64,000 bases of DNA from Smittia aterrima (GCA_033063855.1 CP093831.1:17918001-17982000); one strand, 5' to 3'; shown: positions 35,766 through 49,557, numbered from the stretch's first letter. A program made the numbers and translations. Notes: generated from the sequence alone by a model not told the origin.

Positions 35766-35960
35766 TCATGACAAGTTTCTTGCGCCATAAATTGAATTCT
35801 TCAGATGGAAAAGAAGTTCGTCGTTGAGGAAAGAAGCCAAGTTTTCCTCTTTCTGAACTCTTCGTTGAAAAATTAAATTCACTTCCATATCCATGTTCTT
35901 CCCTCTCAATGCTGATGTATTAAATGTGACGGCAGCGAGAAGAAATAAAGTAAGAATCAT
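35766..35960 (-). CDS. Candidate small secreted peptide (unrecognised)
   Basis: A minus-strand ORF of 64 aa from the ATG at 35960. It begins with a good signal-peptide profile (MILTLFLLAAVTFNTSA) and then a mixed-charge mature part containing a dibasic RR site (IFQRRVQKEENL), ending IYGARNLS. The frame is also open 14 codons further upstream to another ATG at 36002. I do not recognise a family. It could be a neuropeptide-like or effector-type secreted peptide, or a chance ORF. It is short, in a gene-poor region, and has no cysteine framework. Confidence 0.25.
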   Translation of the reverse strand: MILTLFLLAAVTFNTSALRGKNMDMEVNLIFQRRVQKEENLASFLNDELLFHLKNSIYGARNLS

Positions 35961-36050
35961 ATTAATGGTTCGTTCCTTTATCCATGTTGACACGTTACAC
36001 AAACGTTCGAATAAAGAAAATTGTCACTCCTCTCACTCTCTTTCTTACAG

Positions 36051-37237
36051 CAAAAGATAAAGAGAATTTCCCTCATGGCGCTCGTTTCAGATGAATTACA
36101 GCTCAAGCCAAGCATCGCTGCCACAACAGCCGACGAAACAGCAGAACAAAAAAAAAGCAAACAATCAGTTCTGGTGAGCCATAAAGAAGAAATATATTGG
36201 ATTTGAATTTTCGCGACATTCTTTCGCTTCAACTTTTTTTTTCACGCGCGAAAGAAAAACTCAGATTGATGATGAAATAAAAATAAATCATTCTCATTCA
36301 ACCTGAAACAATTGGAAATAAAAAGAAGAGTAAAGGAGAAACAAGAAAGAATTTTACGAACAAAATTTATGGTTTTCATTTGAAGTTTTAAGGATGACGA
36401 AGAAGATTAATTATGGTGACAATAACAATGAATTCAAGCTTTCGTGACATTGGAAGGATGAGAAGGAGGGAGAGAGAAAAGTGAGCATTGAAGAAATTTG
36501 AAGACAGCATGTGCTTCTTGCAAGGAGACATCATGATGTAAGAGAAAATCTCCCGTCAAACTTTCCTTCTTTCCTGGCATCATCTTATTGAATCAAAACT
36601 TTGCAGAATGAAGAGAACACGTAGAAGCGTTCGACTGTGATGCTTGCTCGTTGTGTATTCGACAAATCCTCTTCCCAATTCTCAATTTCACAGCAAAATA
36701 TTCTAAATTTTTAATACAAATTCCACATTTGCAAGAGCACTTCGCAAACACGAAATTTCCAAGAAGGGGAACAGCTTTTTATGTTTTTCTTTCTTTTGGC
36801 ATGAAAACTTAAGCACACACAACGAGGCGAGACAATGACGTAGAGCTTTGAGAAACGAAGAGAAAAAATCTAATTTAAATTTTAAGCTTGGACTCACTTC
36901 ATGGATCATTATCGCAACGGCCCTTTTTTCGACTCACATCTTGGATTCCACACGAGCAGCACCCAAGAGGAAATCATTAGCACTCTCCATCCTGCCACTG
37001 AACGGAACGCTTCCGCCAGCAATTTCTATCTACATGCTCCGAATCCGTATAAATATTCTATTACCGTTGGAGAATCGAACGTGGTACTATTCGGTAATAT
37101 CGTCAGTTGCTGCTGCCCGGAGAACGAATATTTCCTTCTCGCCACAGGAATTCCTTCAAAGCATTTTTATTTGTCGAGCTCGTGAAATGCCACCCTCAAC
37201 ATTATCTCGCTCTCGTCTGGTGGCCCTAATCTTTTGA
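36051..37237 (+). other. Candidate unrecognised plus-strand gene fragment (two exon-like islands)
   Basis: Island 1 (36051-36173) follows a strong acceptor (ctctctttcttacag). It contains ATG at 36075, 33 open codons starting MALVSDELQLKPSIAATT, and ends at a donor (CTG|gtgagc). Island 2 (about 36887-37237) is visibly richer in G+C than its surroundings and carries two long overlapping plus-strand frames. One is a 94-aa ATG ORF at 36901-37185 starting MDHYRNGPFFDSHLGF. The other is a frame open to 37237 that could splice in phase from island 1 and contains a hydrophobic segment (SWIIIATALFSTHIL). I cannot decide the frame or name a family. It may be an unannotated small gene or coincidence. 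Confidence 0.25.
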
Positions 37238-38049
37238 ATAAAAATATTTTGTTTTCATCGCTGTTTTGTGATTTGTCATTCCGAATTTTTTCTTCTCACT
37301 CTTCTTGCTTTGGAAATTATGTGGCGAATCTTCTGTATTTGCCACATGGGGAGTGAGCAGCAAGCGACGAATGCCCGCTGGAAGTTGTTATTTTTAATAG
37401 AACCATTGGTGTTCAGCAAATTTCGTCTAATGTTCAGCGCTTTTTCAAGAAAAAAATCATTCTTTTTAAAAAAACATTCTTCAGCTATTTTATCATACAA
37501 ATTGGATTTTTGTGGTGACCCATATTATCGTTTAAAGCTTAACCTAGGTGAGTTCAAGGAATGTCAAGCCTTGAGGCAAGAAAGTGAAACCTTTTGGAGC
37601 AATGAGAATCGTCACATAATTAATGAATTTGGCCTCATGAGCCTGAAGTTTTCTTCTTTATTATGATTGGTAATAATGAAACTAAACGGAGAATTTTATT
37701 ATGATTCCGGTTGCTTAATTTGATTGCTCTTTTCATTGCAATATCTTTGTGAGAATGGAGAACGTTTGGGTTCTTGAAATTGTGCTCTACAAGACTGTCA
37801 TGAATTCTCTTTCTCCTTGACAACATTGAGATGTCAAATTTACATGTAAATTGAATACTCGACATGATGACAAGTTATATATTTTTGCTTACAAGAGAAT
37901 CCCCGGGTCGCTCAAACCCTCAAATGTCCACCCCGATCCCTTTCATATATTTCGTACCGTTGTAATTCGTTTTTAAGTCGATCGGATCTTACCAACTCAG
38001 AGATATGTCGAATATCGATTTAAAATGTTTCTTGTGATCTTCTAAAAGT

Positions 38050-38080
38050 AAAACCAAGACTACATGAGTCTTGTAGTTTT
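38050..38080. repeat. Short inverted repeat (hairpin)
   Basis: AAAAC-CAAGACT, loop ACATG, then AGTCTTG-TA-GTTTT. This is 7 bp plus 5 bp of pairing interrupted by a two-base bulge. It is too short for a microRNA precursor as it stands. Its significance is unknown. Confidence 0.4.
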
Positions 38081-41000
38081 ATCGTTCATCACTGTCCTCA
38101 TATGCAAACTTTCGGCTCGAAGTGTTCTCGAATTGTTTGCATATTTCTTCCATTTAATAATCATCCCTAGATCAATGTGAATGATTCTGCAAACATTTTT
38201 CCTAAAGTGAACCGCCGCCCGAGAAATTTAATATAGGAAAACGATTTCGTCCTTTGTCTAAGGGTATCGAGAACGATTTCGTATCTTTTGCCTTCTTCTC
38301 TCCTTTCTCTCTTTGCCTTTCTCAACTTGTCGAATCGGAAATTTAAAAACAAATTTCTTCGCCATCATTGTAAAGTTTTGTGGATATGGGGAAAGACAAC
38401 GAACCATAATGGAGGCCGACATATAAAAATAGCGGAGAGGAAAAGTTTACGCTGAGCTTTTCACCCCATTCTCGGGGCCAAGAGAAACCTCAAAGAAAAA
38501 AAACTAATTTTATGTGAGTTCGGCACAATGTGATTTGACATAAAGTTTCTTAAGAAGAACAACTTTTCCTCATCTTGAGCTTGAGCAAAGAGAGAGAAAG
38601 TTTGGAAGTTTTATTGTTTTTCTTCTACTTACTTGGCTACAACTTCCATCGATAAAAGTTACATTTAAGCAGCCTTCGACGAAGAGAGAAGTTTCCTTTT
38701 TCAAACTTTCGAATAAATTTCCATTTAAAGTTGTTTGATAACGTCACTGAAGCACAACTCTCTCTCTCACGCTTTCACCCCTCCAAAAAAAAAGAAGAAT
38801 TCGAAAAGAATTTCATTTCTTTTCCTGCTCAACATTGAGAACCTACCTACCTTACATTCCGAACGATCTTTTTATGCACGATTGAATTCAAGATTCGCGT
38901 AAAGTTTAATGATGCGTTTTGCGCTCTTTCATTACTTAATTTTTAATGTACACACCGTCAAGTGTGCGTGGAATGTTTCAATCCACCAAGGGTTGAAATA
39001 AGAGAGAGGAGCCATTATTCGGAATATTCATGACGGCTCAAGAGCAAGAAAGGATATTGACACTACTTCCCATCGTTATTGAGTTAAGGCAAGCGTCTAT
39101 CCTTGGGTGTATCACGGTTAAACCGTGTTTACCTTTTCGCTTGCTTGCTTACTTGTTACCGGAAAAGAAAAATACTCGTGAAACCTTTTCCCGTTTTTCG
39201 CATTTTCCTTCGGCCCCTTCTCATTCAGTTCCTATCTAAAGGTCGTCTCATATATTAAATCAGATTAGATAAAGTGGGTTACATGAAAGAAACATTCTAC
39301 TCTGTTTGAGAGGAAGATGGGGGGAAAGCAAAGGCGAGTTTATATCATCGTCACACCATTAAAAAGAAGTGTGAGTGAGGAAATCCATCAGAGAATAATA
39401 AATTTAATGAAATTTTCTGACCTGTCAGCTGCAGCGTTCTGGAGTGAAAAACATGAACAAAAAATCAGAGGGCGAAAGTTGATGTGAGGAAAGCGACTTG
39501 CTTAAATTTTAATCAACTGTAAAAAAAACTAGATTTCGAAAGTTTTTGAGTGAAAAATATGCACCACGATTCATGAATTATTCACGCGCGATGCCGGGCT
39601 CGAGTTCGGGGTTAAAAGCTTCTCATCCAACAACCGAGAGAGGCAATAAATTAAGTGAATGGGAACCAGCGTAAAACTGAGAAGTAAGTGCAATGAAAAA
39701 AATATGAAGCAAATAGGGAAACTTTTGAACTTTGCTGGGATTTTTCTGTCACTGCTGTTGAAACTTTGATGAAGTTTTCGCGATGAAAATGCGATTAAGA
39801 ACAATGACACAGTTTCTGGTAAAGGCGAACTTTCGTCAAGCGCGAGATGAGGAAGCGAAAAATGTTTTCCGTCTTCGTCTTCGTGCTTGAAATTAAGAGA
39901 CAAGCTTGATAATTAATTTATGGAAAGCATGGAGAAATGTTTTCGTTGATGAAAACTTGTGCAATTAGTTTGTCGAGTGAAAAGATTTTTCAAAGTTTAA
40001 AAGTGTCCATTGTCGAGTTATGCTAAAAAATTCTCAGTTCGTTAAAGAACCGAGTTTTGAAAATCAAAATCGAGTCAAGACCTCTTAGAAGTAAAATTTT
40101 CTCAGAAGCAAAGGCTCTTTCATTATAAATGTTTCAAGTTTAATTTGGATTAGACGGTGTCCGTGAAACAAGCTGAAATTTTAATATCAACTTGAGGCGT
40201 CTTTGAACGCGAGAGTTTTTCGCACCGACCAGCGAATTCGTTTTATTTATTCACGTTATTTTCATTCCAATTAGCCTAATAAATACTTCAAGGGAAAGGC
40301 TCTTCCTGTACGCTTCTTAATTGAGATGTACAAAGCTTCTCCTTAGGAAGCAACCAAAAGAAATTTTCACCTTTGAACCTTTCAAGACACTTTAGTAAAA
40401 CTCTTCAAAAGATTTTCTAGTAATTAATGAAAGGATCGGAACGAGACAGAAATCTTTTTGAGAGACGTCAGATATGTTCTGCTGTACGAAAACTCAAAGG
40501 CAACGAAAGTGGATCTTGAGGCAGATTTAACTCAGCTCAACAAGATTAAATCAGATTCAGAGCGAGTCCTTGAGAGACAAATCATTTTCATTCACAGCAA
40601 AGAGCTTTTCTCTCGCTCGTTCCGCTTTTATTTGCAATGAGTTTAGTTTTCAACATTCATTTGTTTGATCCCAGTGAACGAGCAAATGTTTGATTTCTGT
40701 CGAAAGCGATTTAAGAGATTTTGTTTTTTTTTCGATGATTTATCGCGCTCACGATTCAACATATTTGCTCGACAGCTTATCATTGTTTTTGATCTTCTTT
40801 TCCATTTCTCGGCGTATCCTCAAATCGTTGCGAAGCTCATTTTTAAATAAGCTCAAATTTTCCGCTTCTCCTCCGCCCGTTTGTCAATTCAATTCATTGA
40901 ATTGGTTATTTATCAACTTCCCCTCAACGCCAACAAGATATTAAATGCGATGACTTCGAGCTTATTGCTCCGTTTTATTATCTAATGTTTAATGTTGACA

Positions 41001-41787
41001 CAACTTAATGAAATTGGCAAACATCTTATTTGCTTTGAGTGTCGAGACTCGGGTTGTGTGATATTAAGACGATGTTGAATAATATTTCTTTCCATTGGGA
41101 GGATTCTTGTTTACATTTAGATTTTCTCAATAGCTCTGATTTCAGCAAATAGACGATGAAGAGCATGATAAACTCGGTTTTATTGAAGACTTTTCATTCC
41201 TCGAATTGCAACTGTTTAAACTCGTCCACTCTTTTTCTCCTCCAATTCAACTCTTGAACAGTCGTGCTTAAGTATCCAAATTAGTAAAATCTCGGAGCTT
41301 CGTTAATTTCATCGTTTCAAGTCCATGAAGTTGAACTCTGCTTGAGCTTTCAATTGAACTTAATCAAGACAATGTTAGAAGAGCTTTTTAGAAGAAAAAT
41401 TTCATTTTTGCCCAGAAAAAGAAGTGGTAGAAGTGAAGGAGCAAAAAATAAAGTTTTCATGGAATGCGAGAAACCGAAGAGAATTCTTTTTACGGATAAA
41501 CTTTGTTCCTCCAACTTCCACCTCATTTGGCTGAAGGAAACAATTAAAGCGCAATTTTCTATTTCAAAATAAGAAGAGGAAATTACCGTCATGCTGCTGT
41601 CGAAGCAAAAGAAAAAAAGGAACCGTCACGTGCTTTATGGAAATTTCAACTGGAATTCATCAATGGTGACAACAAAAAGCGTATCCGAGTCGTTCGAGTG
41701 GAAGCAAATGATGTAATGTACTGGAAAGTTGTCAATTATCCATCGAAATGAATCCGAATTCATAAATCATGTCAGAGTCACAGTTCA

Positions 41788-41880
41788 TGGGTGTCCCCGG
41801 ACGTTTTCAGTTTTGTTGCTCCACTTCGAATTCCTGAGCGTCATTTTTTGGTGACGATAAATTCAAATTTCGGACACCCA
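41788..41880. repeat. 9-bp inverted repeat with 75-nt spacer
   Basis: TGGGTGTCC at 41788-41796 is mirrored by GGACACCCA at 41872-41880, with a smaller CGTCA/TGACG pair inside. It could be the relic of a small inverted-repeat element or a structured transcript. No target-site duplication is evident. Confidence 0.3.
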
Positions 41881-44800
41881 AATGATTTTCTCTGTTTGGT
41901 TATATATCGTTTCAACCCTTTTTGACTCCGAACGAAAAGCAGGAAGCGACAAAAATGCACAAAAAAGCCGCCCACGAAATCGTAATTCAAAATGTGAAAA
42001 CTGTGTCAACATTTCTCAAGCGCAAAATGCGTAAAAAGGTTTTCCACTTGCTGATTCGAATGCGGGAGATAAATAAGCTGTTTGTTGTGTTGATGCTGCT
42101 ACAGTTTGATGTCCAAGAGCAAATACCAACTCAGGGATGAATTGAACAACAAACAGAATATGCAATCGAGAAAAAAAAATTGCAATGCTATTGAACGTCA
42201 TCGCCACTTTATATAATGTGCCAATTCCAGATGGCAAATACTGAACTCAAAACATACTGAGTTTCCGCAGTGAGAGGTCTTAACTTTGTAGAGCTTGAAA
42301 CCGAGCCAGAATTAATTGAAACCAACTTGCTCCCCACACTCTCTTTCTCACTTCTGTGAGTCAACTTCACTTGTAATCGGTTTCATTTCATGTCAATATT
42401 TGTGTCGGTCTTTGGAGACACTTTTCCGGGGCAGTGTGGAAAAGAGGATTAAATTTCTCATTACTGCAACTGTCTGCGTAGCTGTTTCAATTTGTTATGA
42501 TACGATGAAGGATCAGAAGCGACGATGAGAGTTATCAATTGTCACGGTGGAATAATGATGAAGCTACAATAATTGACAATCATGAATTAAATTAATGAGT
42601 CAAATTTTGTAATTGAACAGTTCAGAGAGAAATTCTTCGCTTAATTGTTGTGCAATTTAATTTAAACTGCTGACAAAAAGCGGTCCTCTGTCATTGACAT
42701 GAACTCAAGAGTAAATCCCTTGATTCAGATGATTTCGAGTTCATTAAATTCGCTTTTGGACGAGTGGAATAGAAAGAAAAATTGCGTAGGCGAGGAAAAG
42801 AATTTCGCAAAAGGAGAAAAAAGTGTGACGAAGGTCCTGAAACTGATTTTATCAGTTCGATATCGCTACCCTTTAAAAAGCGCTCGAAAACAAAAAGGAT
42901 GTCCTTAAAAAATGAACTGATTTCTGGTGCCTTGGCCATAAGCCAATACCACAAAAAAAAACCGAATGAACTAAAGCAATAAATCAATCTTTCAAGGCGA
43001 AGAACCCATGAATAAACTATGAGACTTTCTTCAACGAATTCATCGCAACTGTTTCGGGAGAAAATAAAAAAAATAAAGTTCAAAACCTCTGACGCTTCGA
43101 ATGAGAAATTTGCATGATTCGCTTAGCTTTTCATCGTTAACGTTTTATGTATAGAAACTTTCTCCACAAGCTCTTCGAGAAGTTTGATTAATCTTATTTG
43201 AGCGTAGGAAGAATGAAACTATAAACTGCTACGAGCTTTGATCTTTTTTCGTTTTAAATATTGAAAATTTACTCTTTTGATCCCGCTCGCTCACTGTGTC
43301 TCGCATCTCCTGCAATGTTCCTTGTTGCTATGAGAAAGGAAAACAGCTCAAAAGAAACTCTCGAATCCTTTGATATTTTATTATCCACGCCTTCTCACAT
43401 TTACACGAGTTTCAAATTTATGCTTTATCACGTACTGTTTGAACTGTTATCGATAAAGGAAATTTTCATCTTAAGTAAATTGGGTTTACTTCAAAGTCTC
43501 TTGGCACTCAGTCACGCTTCTGATAGAAATCTGCATTTTGATTTAAATCACAGCCTAAGCGATCAACCGACGGACGAAAAGTTCACACAAAGTTTCTATC
43601 TCTTTCTTACTTTGTAATTAAAATTTGCTAAAAACTTTTTAATCAAAACTTTCTCTCCTGTGTTGAAACATTGAAACCATAGAAGAAGAAACGTCAAAAG
43701 CACGAAGCGTTTGATGCTATGCGCGATGAAAACTTTTTAATCAAACTGGCTTTGAAAATCTGTTATCGGATTATGTTTAATCTTCACGTGTTTATCGAAT
43801 CAACAAAATGCATTTGAATTTTGCTGTGAAAGCATGTTGCGTCGATAAACGCGAGTATTCAACAGACTGAAGCGTCTGCTAATACAATTGTTTAAATTTT
43901 CCCGTCGACGGAAAAATAAAAGAGAAAATTAAATGTGAATTTCCTAAAATTAACATCAGGAAGCTTCCGGTTTGTTAACTTGTCACTCAGACCGACATTG
44001 AAAAACAAAGCTTCTTCTAGTAGAGTGGGAATAGATTTGAATTAAAAGACATTGTTATAAAATTGTGTGCGGTGTTTTAATCTCAAGCAATTCTGCCATA
44101 GAAAATCAACATAAACGAGATAGTCGTAGACAATTTTGAATCTGCAATGAAACTCTCGTAATGAACGTTCCCCTGGCACTTGAATAAATGTTTGCTTGCA
44201 ATTATGTCTACTCTGTGCACCGCTAAGCGATAAGACTTAAATTTACACGACGAACGGAGGAATTTGTCATTCGACGGATAATTGCCACCTAATGTTACTT
44301 TCTGCCAAAAAAGCTCTCATGTCGATAAAAACGAGAAAAGTTAGCGCATTGCATCGAGACCTGCAGGAACGAGCATTAAACTAAATCATTGTGCTTCCAA
44401 TTTGTGCCAATTGAATGCAAAATGCATGGCTCTATAAAGCCAAATTGCACTTATTCACAGGATTTTCATCAGAGAAACACACTAACACGAATTTTCACAA
44501 CCCCGATAATTCGATTGGGGAGCGATTATTGAATTTCTGATAAAGTAGCTATAAGATTTGCCTTTTTCACTCGGCATGGTTCCCCTTTTTTTCATTTCCA
44601 AATTGAACCATTGCATGCAACGATATTTGGCATGAATAGCTTCTTTTCTCCTCCTCTTGTCGATGACGTCGAAGCATTGTATGCAAAGGGAGCTTTCGAA
44701 GAAATGTTATGATATGGATTCTTGTGCACATGCAAACATTGCAGGAAATGCAATTTACCATTGTATTGTTATCGAAAGCAAACTGGGATTTGTTGTGGAA

Positions 44801-47800
44801 GCGTTTTTTCTTCGTCTTTCGTTCGAATATTCTCGTCGTAGATATTTCAATCTAAAGATGAAATAAAATTAAATTGTGTTGAATATTCAATTGAATTTGA
44901 AATATAAATAAAGTTGAAAGAATCGGAAGAATTCGCCTCTGCTGTAGATCAGAAGGAGCGAAGGTTCTCTTGCTAAGAAACTCCCAAGAGTGCCTTTTGT
45001 ACATGAAATGTTGGCGTCTGCATACCTCGAGATTTGCCTTTTCAAACACAATCGTACAGCAAGAGTGTTTGCCTCGAAGCTGCCGCTTACTTCGAATTAT
45101 ATGGAAACAAGAAAACAGAGAAAGAAACTTTTCATTTTATGAAAGTTAAATTGTTTTCGATGTTTCCATTATGCATAAACGGCTTCACTTGAAAATGCAT
45201 GAATTGAGGAGGGAGAATTTGTCCTCTGAGTGAAGGTAACCGTTACTTGGTAACGAGATGATACTTTTCAAGAAGCAAAAAATGTCTTTGGAAGTTTTCT
45301 TCTTAGTCTAGAATTACTAATTGAAACTCAAAATCAATTTAGTTTAAGACGTCACCAACGTAAGAGTCATGCTTCTCGTTTGATGAGTGCCAAGACTGAT
45401 GCAGCTGAAGTTCTCAAGTTATGATGTCGGAATTCACAAACAACATTTGAATCTTTGAAGATAAATCCTTTTCGTTGGCAACAACATCATTATCATCGAA
45501 CGTCTTGAGTGAAATATTACAGCTTCCTCTATTCCCATCGCTGCTTTCTTAAAATTAGAACCGATGGGACTTGAAGAAGCAAACACTCTCAGCTATGGAA
45601 GAGCAATTAGGTGTTTACCACAGACATCATGCATGTTTGACTTAGCTGTGTTGTGACAGAGATTCAATTGTCTTCTATTTAATTATAAAACAAACTAATT
45701 ACTCTCAGGAGGTGTTCAGGCTTCTCATCGGCATGTTTGCCTTCAACTTGACTTCACTAATGAGATTGACGCCATTTCAATTCATTTCACCTGAAGAGTT
45801 TATTCGTTAGACTTAATTACCGTCAACTCTGCTGGAGGACGAGATTCAATTAAATTTCTTGGAAAATTTCAGGAAAAGCTGTTTGAATTTGCTTTAATAA
45901 ACTCAAGTTTTAACTTAATGAATACCATTAAGCTTTAAAGAGCTTTCGTCCACTCTAAGCTTTAATTCCCTCTTTAGGGAATTTGCATGAAACGATAAAA
46001 TAATTGTTCATATTTTCCTTTAAGAAGCTCTCTTTGGCTACAAACATTTTGAACGATTCTCATATCTCCTTCGGAAGTTTTAAGTTCCTCGATGATTCAA
46101 GTTTCCACAAAAAGCTTTCCTATTGATCGAATAACTGAAAGCAATCAAATTGAAAGCGCTTCATTCGGAAGCATAAAAAGTATTGAACCCTGCAGGCTAG
46201 CGAAATGCTATTAATTCGAGAGATAAGAAAGTTTTGCTTCCTTTTATTGATCTCAGCACAAAGAAGCGAGAATCTTATAAATAGAATTTGACTTAGAATT
46301 TTTTTTTTCGAAATGTATTTCTCTGAAGATTTTTATTCGGTTTGAAGCGATGAAAAAGTTGAGGAAGGAGCATTGAAAATTTATCAATACCAGAGAAAAT
46401 ACTTTATTGGGTTCTTCAAGTTAATCTTTCATATCATTTTCAATTTCCTTTCGAATTCCGCATTTGATGGTTATGTGTTGTAAAAATTTATGTTTCTGTT
46501 TATTTGAGGATACATTTTATTGCTTTCTGATTCAGTTTCACTCTCTTACTCTCTCTCACTCGCTGATTCATCTCGATAAGGAACGAAACGAGAAAGTTTA
46601 AATCCATCGGATGGATTTCGAAATTAAATTATGGAAAGAAGCTTAAAGTGTCATGAAAGCTCCTGACTAAGCTTCGATGGCGGGCGTGTTGAAAATCTTG
46701 CTTTAAGATTGATGAACCAATCCCACAAACTCGCACCGTAACGTTAATTCATGCCAGCTCAACTCATTAACTTACGTCTTGAAGACTTTCCATCATTCCC
46801 CTCACGAGTAAAGTTTTTAATATACGTGAAATGATTTATGAGTCCCGAAGAGAGAAAAATGCGATAAGTTTCTTGTACTTGTATGTTTGATGTTAGTATT
46901 CTCATCCAGAATGCACAGTTGGATACTTGAGTTTAATTCCCTCCACGAACTAAACTCGAAATATTTTCATTAGACTCAATTATCTGAAGCTCAAGTCTTC
47001 TCTCTCAGGCGAACCCTTCACTGACTCCACAGTATCATAGAAAATGTGTTTAATCAGTTCTGCTGTTCGTGAATAAATTTTCATTTCATATGATTGATGA
47101 CAGAAGTACTTTCCTGCTTAATTCCGGAGCTTAAAGACGCTCTTTGCTCTCTCTCTCTCGAAGAAGAAGAAATTATTCTAGAATATTTGATTTTTTTCGC
47201 AACGAATAATTAATGTGCTGCTTCTTGAAGAATTGCTAAAAAATTTCATGGCAACACCTTTTCACGGTGTTTGAAAATTATAATTTTCTTTATTCCTGTT
47301 TCTGTTTTTTTCACACTTCCACAGCGAATCGCTCGTGTCGCCTCTTGCTGTTTAATATTCCGCCTTCGAAAATTTTCTCAAATTAAGATATTGAAATGTT
47401 CATTGTTACATTGAGAAGCAAGTTAGAGTGAGAGGGAAATAGCTTTGGGGCAGGGGTTGGGTGAGTAAGGCGGCACAATGAAGTATCAGAATAGAATTTA
47501 TAATAATTATGATACTTATTTTGACAGTGACGTAGAACGAGGAAGTAGCGAGACGAAGGTTGACAGTGGGAAGATTTCAATAAGGAACTTTATCGACTTC
47601 CATAAACAACGCAATCGTTTGAAGAAGTCTACTGTTTATTAACTCGTTGGAAAAGTTTTCCGGTGACAGCGGAAACTCAACTTCTAAACAAGGATTCGTG
47701 TTTTATTGAAAAGCTTATCAATTAGCTACAGATTATCCCATGAAATTTGAAGCGAGTGATATCGATGCTGTAAGTTATAGCCTGTAACAATTTCGATATC

Positions 47801-49518
47801 AACAAGAGAATGTTGTCCAAAGCAACGGTTGATGTCCTCGTGTCGTTTCAAATGAAGGTGACATTGGCTTTTGAAAGCTGCTATCGTTATGTTGTTGAAA
47901 AGAAATTTTCTGGTTTTCTCATTCGGGCTTTGGTCTAACAAAGGTGGCATAAGTCGATGTTATTTCAAAGATTTTTCTTCATCAATGTAAAATAACGGTT
48001 GACGAGTGGGAAACATGACTGAATGCCTCTGAGAATACGTCCTTGAGTCGTAATATGAATGGAACAACGCTTAATGTCACCGTCACTTCCAAGAATACAT
48101 CGAAATTAAGCTTTTACAAGAGAAATCATGAACGAAGCTTCGATAACATTTTCCTTGTGAATGGCGGAAATATTTACGGAAAATCGAAATTGCTGCTGCT
48201 GGAGGTTCTCGTGCCATGCTCTGTAGACGCTAATTGAATTCGGTTCAGTGAATATCACAAGGTGAATTCATTGAGAGACTTTCCAGTGTGCTGCCTCAAT
48301 AAACTATGCTGAATGAGTGCGAGCGAAGTGCACTTAGAAGAATCACGTTTCATGAACATTTCATCACGAAAGTTGCCTTCGTCGTTCGGTGATAATTAAA
48401 AACATTGCGGCAAAGTGTTCTGTTGCATTTATATTCAGAATGTGAAAGGAAGTTTAGCTGCGGCTCTTTTCATGCAGCCTCGTTGAAATAAATTCCTGAA
48501 ACAGCTTTCGCAACAAACTTTCTGTCCCAATGAAAACGTTCATTCCAATAACTGCTCGTTTAGGCTTCTTCAAAGCCATTTAGTGTCGTCCCGGACATAA
48601 CCTAACGAACAATAGTTTGCTCTACGACATCATGAATTCAGCAACTAGACAGCTTTGCATTTTAGATTTAAGAGCATCCCGCTATCGCAAATTAATGAAC
48701 AGACTGATTTTTCTGGAAGACAAAGAAGTCGATGGTCTCATATAGGAAGATCGTACCTAAATTAAATATCACAGAGCAAAATATCCAATAAAAGCGAACG
48801 CACAAAATACATATTTGGGTAATTTTATCATCACCAGACGCAGCGCGAAAGGAAAGGAGAAGAGGAGAGATACAAGCATAAAACATATTATTAATGAAAG
48901 CTATGTTTGGGAGAATGTTGTACAAGCAAATGTACGGTAATAAAATTTGATATCGTAAACAGCGGCACACATAACTTTATTCGTTTTCCCGCTCAATGGA
49001 TATTGAAGATTTCATTTTGTTGCTAAATATGTTTGTTCCTCCAGAGTCTCGAGTGAAACAGACGAAGAAAGAAATGAAAGGTACGATGTTTGGTTATGTA
49101 AACAATCATGCATACGATTAGATTAGAAATTGAACCAAAAAACATTTGTGAATCTCGTAATACTCAACAGTGGAGGAGCTTGGATATTATTCTCGGAATG
49201 ACTTTCAAAACTCCAACGTCTGTTGTTTTCAACTGCTCTCTGAAATCTGAAATTTCTCGGAAGTGTATTCGCATTTTATTTAAAGACTCGAGAGTTTTTC
49301 TTTCGAAATGGAAGTCTTCAAAGATTCCGTGAGTTGTTGAAGAGAGCGAAAGAAAATTTCTCGGGTGCTCTTGACAACACACATACGTCACTGACATATT
49401 TTTGGTTTTAAGCCTCAAAGACTCGTAAGCTTTCAGCTGAAACTCAATCAACGAAATTGCAAATAAAAACATGTTATTGTTATTTGAAAATTTACTTTTT
49501 TGATTTTATTAAAACCTT

Positions 49519-49524
49519 TTTATT
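49519..49524 (-). terminator. AATAAA of the dpr gene
   Basis: A minus-strand AATAAA 34-39 nt after the dpr stop codon. A second AATAAA lies at 49510-49505. Confidence 0.4.
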
Positions 49525-49557
49525 TACAGAGCAGTGAAGCTTTCATGTAGAAGAAGA

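Larger units (their letters stand above)
37238..49504. other. Gene-poor interval downstream of dpr
   Basis: About 12 kb of AT-rich, mostly unique sequence. I see no conserved domain, no exon chain and no transposon ends. Small structures include a 12-bp hairpin at 38050-38080 and a 9-bp inverted repeat at 41788-41796/41872-41880. Open frames up to about 130 aa (for example 42691-43083 minus and 43261-43617 plus) have random-looking composition. Confidence 0.45.
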
